Assembly (NCBI GenBank): GCA_937889645.1
Contig: CALBZE010000152.1
Span: 1-46,329 of the forward strand
Direction: 5' to 3'
Length of the DNA: 46,329 bases
Source of the DNA: an uncultured bacterium
GTDB taxonomy: Bacteria; Gemmatimonadota; Gemmatimonadetes; Longimicrobiales; RSA9
Translations under genes and position numbers: made by a program
Shown: positions 1 to 7,666 of the stretch, one piece after another
Numbering within the stretch: position 1 is the first letter of the stretch
Layout: each line of letters starts with the position of its first letter
Notes under the pieces: generated by a model
What the model was told of the DNA's origin: nothing
The model's input: only the letters and a program-made list of their open reading frames with translations
Database searches by the model: none

Positions 1-1572
1 CGCCGCCGCGAGGAGATCGCCCGCGAGGCCGACTTCTACGGCGCGATGGACGGCGCGGCCAAGTTCGTCCGCGGCGACGCCATCGCGGGGCTGCTCATCA
101 CGGCGATCAACATCCTGGGTGGGATCTTCATCGGCATGGTCCAGCGGGGGATGCCGCTCGGCCGCGCCCTCTCGGAGTACACGATCCTGACCGTGGGCGA
201 CGGTCTGGTCAGCCAGATCCCGGCCCTGATCGTGAGCACCGCCGCCGGCATCATGGTCACGCACTCGGCCGCGGGGAACCGCCTCGGCATCGTGCTGGTC
301 GACCAGATCGCGCGGCAGCCGCGTGCGATGTGGGCGTCGTCCGGGATGCTCGCAGCGCTCGGGCTGGTGCCCGGGCTCCCCGCGATCCCGTTCTTCGCGC
401 TGGCCGCCGCGGTCGCCGCGGGCGCGTACGCGTCCGGCCGGCGCGAGCGGCGCGAGGAACAGGCGGCCGCGGTCACGTCCGGCGCCAAGACCGCGCTCCC
501 GGCCGCGGCGCCCGTCCAGGAGAACCCCGTCCACGACCTGCTCCAGATCGACCCCGTCGAGCTCGAGGTCGGCTACGGCCTGATCGGCCTCATCGATGAA
601 GGGCAAGGCGGCGACCTGCTCGAGCGGATCCGGCTCCTGCGCAAGCAGGCCGCGCTCGAGATGGGGCTGCTGATCCCGCCGATCCGCATCCGCGACGACG
701 TGCGCCTCGGCCCGAACGAGTACGTCGTCAAGCTGCGCGGCTCGGAAATCGCCCGGGGCGAGGTCATGCCGCGCCAACTCCTCGCGCTGGATACCGGCGG
801 CGTGCTTCGCCCGGTTCCGGGCCAGGAGACCCGCGACCCGAGCTTCGGCATGCCCGCGCGCTGGATCACCGCCGACCGCCGCGCCGAGGCCGAGGCCGCC
901 GGCTACGTCGTCGTCGAGCCGACGACCGTGGTCGCGACGCACCTCATGGAGGTGCTCAAGGCCAACGCGGCCGACCTCCTCGGCCGCCAGGATGTGCAGG
1001 AGATGGTCGACGCGCTCAAGGAGACGTACCCGGCGCTGGTCGAGGAAGTCGTCCCGGCCAAGGTCTCGCTGGGCGTGCTGCACCGCGTGCTCCAGCGGCT
1101 GCTGCGCGAGCGCGTGCCGATCCGCGACCTGGTTACGATCCTCGAGTCGCTGGCCGACGTCGCGGACCAGACCAAGGACCCCGAGGCGCTCACGGAGCAC
1201 GTCCGCCGCGCGCTCGGCAAGGCGATCGCCGAGCAGTACGTCGACGAGACCGGCTCGATCCGCGGGATCACGGTCGGGCCGCGCCTCGAGGCCGCGCTCA
1301 TGGAGCTGTTCAGCCCGCGCCACTCGAAGGGCGGCGGGTTCGTCAACCCGGATGTGCTTACCGCCGTGCTGCGTCGCCTCGACGAGCTCGTGCGCGAGCA
1401 CGGCGGCGACGGCCGGCCCGTCCCGGTCATCAGCCCGCCGGGGCTGCGCGTCGGCGTGCGTCGCCTGATCGAGCCGGTCATGCCGCACGTGCCGGTCCTC
1501 TCGCTGGCCGAGCTGCCGTCGCACATCAACCTGCAGAGTCTCGCAACCTGGGAGCTGAACGATGTTGCTTGA
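1..1572 (+). CDS. flhA: Flagellar type III export gate protein FlhA (5' end cut by window)
   Basis: FlhA forms the export-gate ring of the flagellar type III secretion apparatus in the inner membrane, and its C-terminal cytoplasmic domain docks substrates and chaperones. The frame is open from base 1 and reads RRREEIAREADFYGAMDGA, the conserved FlhA segment just before KFVRGDAIAG, so the start codon lies outside the window. Remaining membrane segments follow (about residues 25-145 of the visible part), then the soluble domain with the conserved VEPTTVVATHL and LLGRQDVQEMVD segments. About 523 codons of a usual ~690 are visible. It overlaps flhF by 11 bp, consistent with one operon. Identification is secure from the family motifs. 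Confidence 0.97.
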   Translation, partial: RRREEIAREADFYGAMDGAAKFVRGDAIAGLLITAINILGGIFIGMVQRGMPLGRALSEYTILTVGDGLVSQIPALIVSTAAGIMVTHSAAGNRLGIVLVDQIARQPRAMWASSGMLAALGLVPGLPAIPFFALAAAVAAGAYASGRRERREEQAAAVTSGAKTALPAAAPVQENPVHDLLQIDPVELEVGYGLIGLIDEGQGGDLLERIRLLRKQAALEMGLLIPPIRIRDDVRLGPNEYVVKLRGSEIARGEVMPRQLLALDTGGVLRPVPGQETRDPSFGMPARWITADRRAEAEAAGYVVVEPTTVVATHLMEVLKANAADLLGRQDVQEMVDALKETYPALVEEVVPAKVSLGVLHRVLQRLLRERVPIRDLVTILESLADVADQTKDPEALTEHVRRALGKAIAEQYVDETGSIRGITVGPRLEAALMELFSPRHSKGGGFVNPDVLTAVLRRLDELVREHGGDGRPVPVISPPGLRVGVRRLIEPVMPHVPVLSLAELPSHINLQSLATWELNDVA

Positions 1573-2398
1573 GACGTATCGCGGCAAGGATCTGCATCGC
1601 GTCCTGTCGAAGGTGCGCGCCGCCCTGGGCGACGACGCGATCCTCGTCCGTACGCGCCGCGTCCGGAAAGGGAACGACACGATCGTCGAGGTCGTGGCGA
1701 CGACCGGCGGCGAGCTGGAAGCCTTCCGCCGACGGATCGAGCGAGAGCCGCTGCGGCTGGCCGGGCAGCCGGCCGCGCGCCGCGGGCCGCGCATCGTCGC
1801 GCTGGTCGGCTCGGCCGGCGCCGGCAAGACGACGACGATCGCCAAGCTCGCGCTGCACGCCGACGCGTTCGGCGACCGCCGAGTCGGGCTGATCACGCTG
1901 GACACCTACCGCGTCGCCGCGCTGGAGCAGCTCGCGACGTACGCGGAGATCATGGGCGTCCCGCTCGAGGTCATCTACGGCGCGGCCGAGATCGAGCCCG
2001 CGCTGGAGCGGCTCCGCGACCGGGACGTGATCCTGGTCGACACGCCCGGCCGCGGCCCGAACGTCCCGCTCGACGGGCGCACCTGGCGCTCGCTCCTCGC
2101 GCGGATCCGGCCGGACGAGGTCCACCTCGTGATCCCGGCCAGCGCCCGCGTCGACGTCGCGCTCGCGATGCGCGAGGCCTTCGCCCCTTGCGGCGTCACG
2201 CACATGCTGCTGACCAAGCTCGACGAAGTGCCGGACGAGCAGGGCGTCGTCGGGCTCGCGGAAGTGCTGAACCTGCCGGCCCGCTGGGTCGCGACCGGGC
2301 AGGAGGTGCCGACGGACCTGCACCCGGCGTCGCGGCGGCTCCTGGCCTCGCTCTGCGGTCGCGATAAGCCGGCCGGCTTCGCGGGGATGGCGGGATGA
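1562..2398 (+). CDS. flhF: Flagellar SRP-type GTPase FlhF (short form)
   Basis: FlhF is an SRP-family GTPase that sets flagellar position and number together with FlhG. Visible motifs: P-loop GSAGAGKT (residues 83-90), DTYRVAALEQL (114-124), DTPGRG (160-165) and the guanine-specificity motif TKLD (218-221). At 278 aa it is shorter than many FlhF proteins (about 360-450 aa); the N-terminal B domain is reduced, with only about 75 residues before the GTPase core. The start overlaps the end of flhA by 11 bp and the stop overlaps the flhG start as ATGA, so the genes are probably translationally coupled. The assignment is firm because of the motifs and the flhA-flhF-flhG order. Confidence 0.95.
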   Translation: MLLETYRGKDLHRVLSKVRAALGDDAILVRTRRVRKGNDTIVEVVATTGGELEAFRRRIEREPLRLAGQPAARRGPRIVALVGSAGAGKTTTIAKLALHADAFGDRRVGLITLDTYRVAALEQLATYAEIMGVPLEVIYGAAEIEPALERLRDRDVILVDTPGRGPNVPLDGRTWRSLLARIRPDEVHLVIPASARVDVALAMREAFAPCGVTHMLLTKLDEVPDEQGVVGLAEVLNLPARWVATGQEVPTDLHPASRRLLASLCGRDKPAGFAGMAG

Positions 2399-3246
2399 GC
2401 GACCAGGCCCACGCGCTCCTGCGCTTCCTCACGCGGCGCGGCCGCGCGCCCGGCTCGGGCGGAGGCACCACGCTCGTCGTCGCGAGCGGGAAGGGCGGCG
2501 TGGGCACGTCCACCGTCGCCGCGCTCCTCGCGCTCCGTGCCGCCGAAGAGGGACGCGCCACGCTCCTCGTCGACGCCGAGGCGGGCCATGGAACGCTGCA
2601 CCTGATCCTGGGCGTCGAGCCCGGCCCGGGGCTCGCCGCGCTACGAGGGGGCGCGGTCACGCCGCGCGATCTGCTGGTCCCCGTCGCCGATGGGCTCGGT
2701 CTCGTCACCGCCGGCACGGGCGAGGAGGACGCAGTGGAGCCGCTGGGCCAGGTCGAGCGCCGCACGCTGCTGCGTCGGGTCACCGAGCTGTACGACGCGT
2801 TTGACCTCGTGGTCGTCGATGCCGGCAGCCGCCTCGACGGCGTGCTCGCCGCGTGCACGGAGTCCGCGCGGCACCTGCTCCTCGTATCGGCGGCGGACTC
2901 GGTCGCGCTCGCCGCGACCCATGCGCTCGCGAAGGTCGTCCTCGCGCGGGTCCCCGATCTGCCGATGTCCGTGCTCCTCAACGGCAGCGATGGCGCGGCC
3001 GCCCTGGCCGCCTTCGGCGTGCTCCGCTCGGGGATCTGGAAGTACCTCGGCCGGGCCGTCCCCTTCGCCGGTTCGATCCCCGAGGACCCCGGGCTGCGCG
3101 CCGCGGTCGCCGCCGGCCGGCCGCTGCAGGCCGCGCTCGACGCCTCGCCGGCCGCCGACGCCGTCCGCGCGCTCGACGCCGGACCGCTCTTCGATGCTTT
3201 CGCCGCGCCGAACCCGGCCGGCTCCATGAGATTCCCCCAGCTCTGA
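2395..3246 (+). CDS. flhG: MinD/ParA-family ATPase FlhG (YlxH-like), with altered Walker A
   Basis: This is a MinD-like ATPase of the FlhG/YlxH group, the partner that stimulates FlhF GTPase and limits flagellar number. The N-terminus has a deviant Walker A, SGKGGVGTST (about residues 31-40). The usual FlhG/MinD motif is KGGVGKT/S, so the signature lysine is kept but the second, phosphate-binding lysine is replaced by threonine. LLVDAEAGHGTLHLILG (57-73) matches the MinD switch segment DADxGxAN only loosely. The gene sits between flhF (ATGA overlap) and fliA (11 bp gap), the classic position. The role is inferred from family and position. Normal ATP hydrolysis is uncertain because of the substitution. 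Confidence 0.88.
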   Translation: MSDQAHALLRFLTRRGRAPGSGGGTTLVVASGKGGVGTSTVAALLALRAAEEGRATLLVDAEAGHGTLHLILGVEPGPGLAALRGGAVTPRDLLVPVADGLGLVTAGTGEEDAVEPLGQVERRTLLRRVTELYDAFDLVVVDAGSRLDGVLAACTESARHLLLVSAADSVALAATHALAKVVLARVPDLPMSVLLNGSDGAAALAAFGVLRSGIWKYLGRAVPFAGSIPEDPGLRAAVAAGRPLQAALDASPAADAVRALDAGPLFDAFAAPNPAGSMRFPQL

Positions 3247-3257
3247 GGGTTGAGACG

Positions 3258-4019
3258 ATGAACGCCGCAACGCTGTGGGAGGCCTACCGGACGAATCGCG
3301 ATCCGTCCGTTCGCGATGCGCTCGTCGAACAGAACCTGCGCCTCGTGCACCACGTGGCGCGGAAGATGGCGCGCACGCTCTCCGTCGACGTCGACATCGA
3401 CGACCTCGTCAGCGCGGGCACCATCGGTCTGATCAACGCGATCGAGAACTTCGATCCGGGTCGCGGGCTCGCCTTCAGCACGTTCGCCGCGCCGCGGATC
3501 TGGGGCGCGATCCTGGACGACCTGCGGCGTTGGGACCACGTGCCGCGCTCCGTCCGGCGCAAGCAGCGCATGCTCGCCAACGCGCGCGACACGCTCATCG
3601 GCACGCTCGACCGTGAGCCGAGCGCGCAGGAGACCGCCGAACTGCTTGGGATCGACGTCGAGACGCTCTGGAAGTGGGAGGCCGAGGCGCGTGAGTCGAT
3701 CCACATCTCGCTCGACTCGCCGCTCTCGACCGACGACGGCAGCCGCACCACGCCGCTCGACGTGCTCGTGGGCGAAGAGGGTGGCGCGATCGACGACCGC
3801 CTGACCCGCGACGAGGAGATCGAGCACCTGCGCGAGGAGCTGCTCGCCCTCGGCGAGCGCGAGCGCCTCGTGCTGTCCCTGTACTACTACGAAGAGCTGA
3901 AGCTGCACCAGATCGCGAGCATCCTGAACCTCACCGAGTCCCGCATCTCGCAGATCCGGTCGCAGGCGATCCGTACCCTGCGCGGCCGCATGGGGCGGCT
4001 GCGGAAGGAGGCCGTATGA
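3258..4019 (+). CDS. fliA: Flagellar sigma factor FliA (sigma-28)
   Basis: This 253-aa sigma-70-family protein fits FliA/SigD, which drives late flagellar genes and is held in check by FlgM. Region 2 covers about residues 20-85 (EQNLRLVHHVARKM, DDLVSAGTIGLINAIENFDP, FSTFAAPRIWGAILDDLR). Region 4 covers about 198-245 (ERERLVLSLYYYEELKLHQI, then SRISQIRSQAIRTLRGRM). The start at 3258 is chosen because it gives the family N-terminus and follows GAGGG 8-9 bp upstream; the frame is open further upstream, but that part only shadows flhG. Matching sigma-28 promoters are present before fliC and flgM in this window. It overlaps the next gene by ATGA. Confidence 0.95.
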   Translation: MNAATLWEAYRTNRDPSVRDALVEQNLRLVHHVARKMARTLSVDVDIDDLVSAGTIGLINAIENFDPGRGLAFSTFAAPRIWGAILDDLRRWDHVPRSVRRKQRMLANARDTLIGTLDREPSAQETAELLGIDVETLWKWEAEARESIHISLDSPLSTDDGSRTTPLDVLVGEEGGAIDDRLTRDEEIEHLREELLALGERERLVLSLYYYEELKLHQIASILNLTESRISQIRSQAIRTLRGRMGRLRKEAV

Positions 4020-5353
4020 AGTCGTTCGTTCTTGCCCTTGCCGTCCTCGCGCCGCTGGCGCAGACGCCGACCCAGTACGCGGCGCGGCCGGCCGGCTCGC
4101 TCGACGAGGTGCGCGTCGTCGAGAACAACGGCCGCACCGAAGTCGTCGTCCGCGTCGCCGGCGAGCCGCGGTACCGGCTGTTCCACCGCCTCGGCGACCC
4201 CCGGGACCCGAGGCTGACGCTCGAGGTCCTCGACGCGAATGTCGCCGGGCTGGCGGCGCGGTACCCGGACGTCCGCCGGGGCGGCGTCCGCGAGCTGCGC
4301 GTCACGCCCACGGATTCCGGCACCGTCCAGCTCGCGATCAGCCTCGCGAGCGGCGGCCGGCGCGCCTTCGGGGTGGTGAAGCGCGACGGCGCGATCGTGG
4401 TGTGGATGCGGAACGGCGCCGCGCCGTTCCAGCCGTGGAGCTCGACGGCGCCAAAGTCGACGGGGCTCGGCACCGATATCATCGCGACGCCGCCCGTCGT
4501 ACGGCCTCTGTCACACACGCGCGCAGCAATGCGCCTGGCCGCGGAGAGGCAGGCCGCGGCGAGCGGGGCGAGCGGGGCTGCCGCTGCGAACGCGGTGCCC
4601 GCCGGGGATGCGGCGCCCGCCGCCAATGCGTTGCCCGCCGCGGACGAGGCACCCGTCGGGGACGCGGCGATCGCTGCGGAAGTCGCGCCGAGCGCCGGTC
4701 CGGCGGACGAGGCCGCGCCCTCGGACGGTGCCGCGGGCGCCAGCGCGCCCTCGGTCGACCTCGAGGCCGGCGCCGCGATCGCCGCCGGGGAAGATCGCGC
4801 TCCTCTCTCCAGCCTCGCCGCTCGGGCTCGGGCGATCGCGGGCCGCATCGCCGACCGTACGCGGAACGCCGCCGGCCATGCGGCCCACGCGCTCCAGGCG
4901 GCACGGCCGGCGACGACCGACGTCGCCATCGTCGCGGTCCTGGCCCTCGTCGTCTTCCCCGTCATCCTGCGGGCGCGGCGCGCCGCCCTCGCGCCCGCCG
5001 TCGCGCTCCAGAACGAGAAGTCCGAGGGCCGACGCGTGGCGCTGCCCCGGCTGGCGCGCCGCGCCGCGCACAAGGCGAGCCCGCGTGCGACGCCGGCCCG
5101 TAAGACGGCGTCGGTCCGGGTTTCCGATCCCCGGATCTGGGCCGTCCAGACCCTCGCGGCACAGGGCGCGACCCACGCCGAGATCGCCCGCTCGACCGGG
5201 CTTTCCCGCGACGCGGTCACGCTGATCGTGCGCTCGGCTACCGAACGGCCCGACGCGGCAGGGTCTGCCGCAGGCGGCACGTTCTTCCGCCCCGCGCCGC
5301 GGTCGCTCCGCGCGGGCGTGGCCGGCTTCGGTGTCGTCAAGCCATTGATGTGA
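4016..5353 (+). CDS. AMIN-domain, single-span membrane protein with C-terminal helix-turn-helix (SwrB-like position)
   Basis: Unnamed 445-aa protein. Residues 1-22 look like a signal peptide (MKSFVLALAVLAPLAQTPTQ). Residues about 28-131 fit an AMIN-like beta domain (TEVVVRVAGEPRYRLFHRL, LTLEVLDANVAGL, VRELRVTPTDSGTVQLAISL). Residues 170-300 are Ala/Pro-rich and low-complexity. A transmembrane segment spans 302-319 (DVAIVAVLALVVFPVILRA). The C-terminus at 373-406 has a helix-turn-helix pattern (HAEIARSTGLSRDAVTLIV), resembling the DUF6115/DUF2802-type tails of flagellar accessory proteins. The predicted topology puts AMIN outside and the HTH in the cytoplasm. It is ATGA-coupled to fliA, the place where Firmicutes carry swrB. 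Function is not known; a role in export-apparatus assembly or envelope sensing is inference. Confidence 0.75.
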   Translation: MKSFVLALAVLAPLAQTPTQYAARPAGSLDEVRVVENNGRTEVVVRVAGEPRYRLFHRLGDPRDPRLTLEVLDANVAGLAARYPDVRRGGVRELRVTPTDSGTVQLAISLASGGRRAFGVVKRDGAIVVWMRNGAAPFQPWSSTAPKSTGLGTDIIATPPVVRPLSHTRAAMRLAAERQAAASGASGAAAANAVPAGDAAPAANALPAADEAPVGDAAIAAEVAPSAGPADEAAPSDGAAGASAPSVDLEAGAAIAAGEDRAPLSSLAARARAIAGRIADRTRNAAGHAAHALQAARPATTDVAIVAVLALVVFPVILRARRAALAPAVALQNEKSEGRRVALPRLARRAAHKASPRATPARKTASVRVSDPRIWAVQTLAAQGATHAEIARSTGLSRDAVTLIVRSATERPDAAGSAAGGTFFRPAPRSLRAGVAGFGVVKPLM

Positions 5354-5389
5354 CACGAGTTGGGGCCGGCGTCCGCGCAGGGCCGGAAA

Positions 5390-5405
5390 TGGCACGGCCG
5401 TTGCC
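5390..5405 (+). promoter_or_regulatory. Sigma-54 (RpoN)-type -24/-12 promoter upstream of flgF
   Basis: TGGCACG (5390-5396), four bases, then TTGCC (5401-5405) matches the sigma-54 consensus TGGCACG-N4-TTGC, with GG and GC exactly 10 bp apart. Transcription would start near 5416, which leaves a ~30-nt leader before flgF at 5447. No sigma-54 activator gene lies in the window; the enhancer-binding protein must be elsewhere. Confidence 0.8.
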
Positions 5406-5446
5406 CCATGGAATGGCAGTTCAACTCGCCCACCAGGGGGGACCGG

Positions 5447-6139
5447 ATGATGTCGGACGGTCTGCTCGCAGCAGCGAGGGCGCTGCGATACTGGGAGACG
5501 CGCCAGCAGGTGCTCGCGCACAACCTGGCGAACGTGGACACCCCGGGCTTCAAGGGGGAGCGCGTCTTCGCGCGCCTCATGGAGGACCGGCTGGTCGAGG
5601 CGCACGCGGCCACGGACATGACGACGGGGTCGCTCACCCCGACGGGTCGGCCGCTCGACGTCGCGCTCGAGGGCCCCGGGTTCTTCGTGGTCGACACGCC
5701 CGACGGCGACCGTCTGACGCGCGGCGGCGCGCTTCGGATCGACGAGGCCGGCCGCCTCGTCACCGAGTCCGGCCATCCGCTCCTCGGCGATGCCGGGCCG
5801 CTGGTCCTCCCGCCGGGCGAGGTCGACATCGACGCGACCGGGATGGTCCGGGTCGACGGCCGCGAGATTGGGCGGCTGCGGGTCGAGGCAGCGCCCGCGG
5901 GTGTGACGCTGGTCCGTGAAGCGGGCGGGCTCTACCGCCCGGACGCGCTGCGGATCCCGATGGATCCGGCTCTTCGCAAGGTGCGGCGGGGGATGATCGA
6001 GTCCAGCAACGTGAGCCCGATCGAGGCGATGGTGGACATGCTCACGGTGCAGCGGTCCTTCGCCGCGGTGCAGAACAGCGTGCGCGTGATCGACGAGGTG
6101 ATGGCCACGGTGGCCAACGACCTGGGCAGGGTCGGCTGA
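5447..6139 (+). CDS. flgF: Flagellar basal-body rod protein FlgF
   Basis: FlgF is a proximal-rod component of the basal body, exported by the flagellar type III system. The N-terminus has the rod/hook signature AHNLANVDTPGFKGERVF. The C-terminus has the matching motif GMIESSNVSPIEAMVDML and a final amphipathic helix (RSFAAVQNSVRVIDEVMATV). Length is 230 aa, normal for the family. The start is either ATG 5447 or the adjacent ATG 5450, both behind AGGGGGG (5435-5441). Upstream in-frame ATGs at 5360 and 5408 are rejected because they fall before or at the -12 element of the sigma-54 promoter. It is followed 17 bp later by flgG. Confidence 0.93.
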   Translation: MMSDGLLAAARALRYWETRQQVLAHNLANVDTPGFKGERVFARLMEDRLVEAHAATDMTTGSLTPTGRPLDVALEGPGFFVVDTPDGDRLTRGGALRIDEAGRLVTESGHPLLGDAGPLVLPPGEVDIDATGMVRVDGREIGRLRVEAAPAGVTLVREAGGLYRPDALRIPMDPALRKVRRGMIESSNVSPIEAMVDMLTVQRSFAAVQNSVRVIDEVMATVANDLGRVG

Positions 6140-6156
6140 CGAAAGGCGGGTGAGCC

Positions 6157-6945
6157 ATGGATCCGACGCTCCTGACATCGGCGACGGGGATGAGCGCGCA
6201 GCAGACGCGCGTGGAGATCATCGCGAACAACCTGGCGAACGTGAACACGCCGGGCTTCAAGCGCAGCCGTCCGCACTTCGAGGACCTGCTGTACCAGACG
6301 GTTCGCGACGCCTCGATCGTGGGCAGCGTGGACGCGCAGAGCGTGCCCGCCGTTCAGATCGGGCGCGGCACGCGGCTGTCGAGCGTGCAGCGGATCGACG
6401 CGCAGGGCCCGATCGAGATGACGGGCCGCTCGCTCGACGTCGCGATCGAAGGCGACGGCTACTTCCAGGTCCAGCTCCCGAACGGGATGATCGCCTACAC
6501 GCGCGACGGCAGCTTCAACATCTCGGACCAGGGCGTCCTGGTGACGAGCGGCGGCTACACCATCGTGCCCGGTATCGCGATCCCGCCGGAGGCGAGCGAG
6601 GTCTCGATCTCGCGCAACGGGATCGTGACCGTGACGACGCCGGCCAGCGTCGAGCCGCTCGAGATCGGCCGGATCGAGCTGGCGCGGTTCTCCAACCCAT
6701 CGGGGCTCCGCGCACTGGGCGAGAACCTCTATGCCGAGACCGCGGCGTCCGGGATGCCGACCGTCGGCTACCCGCAGGAGGACGGCTTCGGCCGCCTGAT
6801 CCAGGGGAGCCTCGAGGCGAGCAACGTCGAGATCGTCCGCGAGATGGTCGACATGATCAGCGCGCTGCGCGCCTACGAGATCAACTCGAAGGCGGTGCAG
6901 GTCAGCGAGCAGATGTCCGAGATCACCAATGCGATGGTCCGCTGA
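6157..6945 (+). CDS. flgG: Flagellar distal-rod protein FlgG
   Basis: FlgG builds the distal rod that crosses the periplasm to the hook. The 262-aa product has the N-terminal motif NNLANVNTPGFKRSRPHFED, the central ARFSNPSGLRALGENLYAET segment typical of FlgG, and the C-terminal LEASNVEIVREMVDMISALR with AYEINSKAVQVSEQM. The start ATG 6157 follows GGCGGGTGAGCC. The family length and motif order match closely, and FlgF/FlgG are separated by their usual order. It is followed by flgA, whose better start lies 7 bp after this stop. Confidence 0.96.
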   Translation: MDPTLLTSATGMSAQQTRVEIIANNLANVNTPGFKRSRPHFEDLLYQTVRDASIVGSVDAQSVPAVQIGRGTRLSSVQRIDAQGPIEMTGRSLDVAIEGDGYFQVQLPNGMIAYTRDGSFNISDQGVLVTSGGYTIVPGIAIPPEASEVSISRNGIVTVTTPASVEPLEIGRIELARFSNPSGLRALGENLYAETAASGMPTVGYPQEDGFGRLIQGSLEASNVEIVREMVDMISALRAYEINSKAVQVSEQMSEITNAMVR

Positions 6946-6952
6946 GCGACGG

Positions 6953-7666
6953 ATGCGCCCCCTGGCCGTGGGGAAGCTGGCGCCGGCCATGGTCGCGATC
7001 GCGATCCTGGCCGGGCCGGGCGTCGCTTACGGCCAGGCGGCATCGACGTGGACGCCGGACCCCGCGCTCGAGTCGCGCGTTCGCGCGGCCGTGGCCGAGC
7101 GCTGGGGCGTCGACGCCGTCGTCGTTCGGCTCGAGTGGGGCCAGGTGCGCGAGCCGCGGGCGGTCCCGGCCGATGCGCCGTTCCGGCTGATCGGCTCGGG
7201 CGCGGGCGGCTCGTGGGTGGTCGCGTTCGAGCCCGCGGGCGACGCTCCGCTCCACGTGCGGGTCCGTGCGGGGACCGAGGTCGAACGCGCCGTCGCCGCG
7301 CGTGATCTGGAGCGCGACGTCGTCCTCGCCGAGGGCGACATCGCGTACCGCTCGGTCGTCGAGTGGGGCGCGCCGCGGGCGGCCGAGGCCGTGCGACCCG
7401 GTTGGGTGACGCGGCGTCGCATCGCGCTCGGCCAGCCGCTCGAGGCGCCGGCCGTGGCGCCGCCGCCGGTGGTGCGGGCGGGCGAGCCGGTCCGCGCGGT
7501 GTGGACCCGCGGCGCGATCACCCTCTCGCTCGAGGGCGTAGCGCTGGGGACCGCCGCGGTGGGGGAGAAGGTCTCGTTTCGAACCGAATCGGGCCGCCGC
7601 TTGCTCGGCGTTGCCGCCGGGCCGGCCCTGATCCATATCGCTGAGAAACCGGGGAGGGATCCATGA
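6953..7666 (+). CDS. flgA: Flagellar P-ring chaperone FlgA
   Basis: FlgA is the periplasmic chaperone that helps FlgI polymerise into the P ring. The product (237 aa from this start) begins with a signal peptide (APAMVAIAILAGPGVAYGQA). It carries the SAF-type C-terminal module seen in FlgA: ARDLERDVVLAEGDIAYR, VTRRRIALGQPLEAP, VRAGEPVRAVWTRGAITL, then GEKVSFRTESGRRLLGVAA. ATG 6929, 24 bp upstream and overlapping flgG, is an alternative, but it adds a charged stretch before the signal peptide. The stop overlaps flgH by 4 bp. Position between flgG and flgHI fits. Confidence 0.9.
   Translation: MRPLAVGKLAPAMVAIAILAGPGVAYGQAASTWTPDPALESRVRAAVAERWGVDAVVVRLEWGQVREPRAVPADAPFRLIGSGAGGSWVVAFEPAGDAPLHVRVRAGTEVERAVAARDLERDVVLAEGDIAYRSVVEWGAPRAAEAVRPGWVTRRRIALGQPLEAPAVAPPPVVRAGEPVRAVWTRGAITLSLEGVALGTAAVGEKVSFRTESGRRLLGVAAGPALIHIAEKPGRDP

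Noticed and set aside
5360..5446. Upstream start for flgF
   Set aside because: It precedes the sigma-54 -24/-12 elements and adds residues that do not belong to the FlgF N-terminus.
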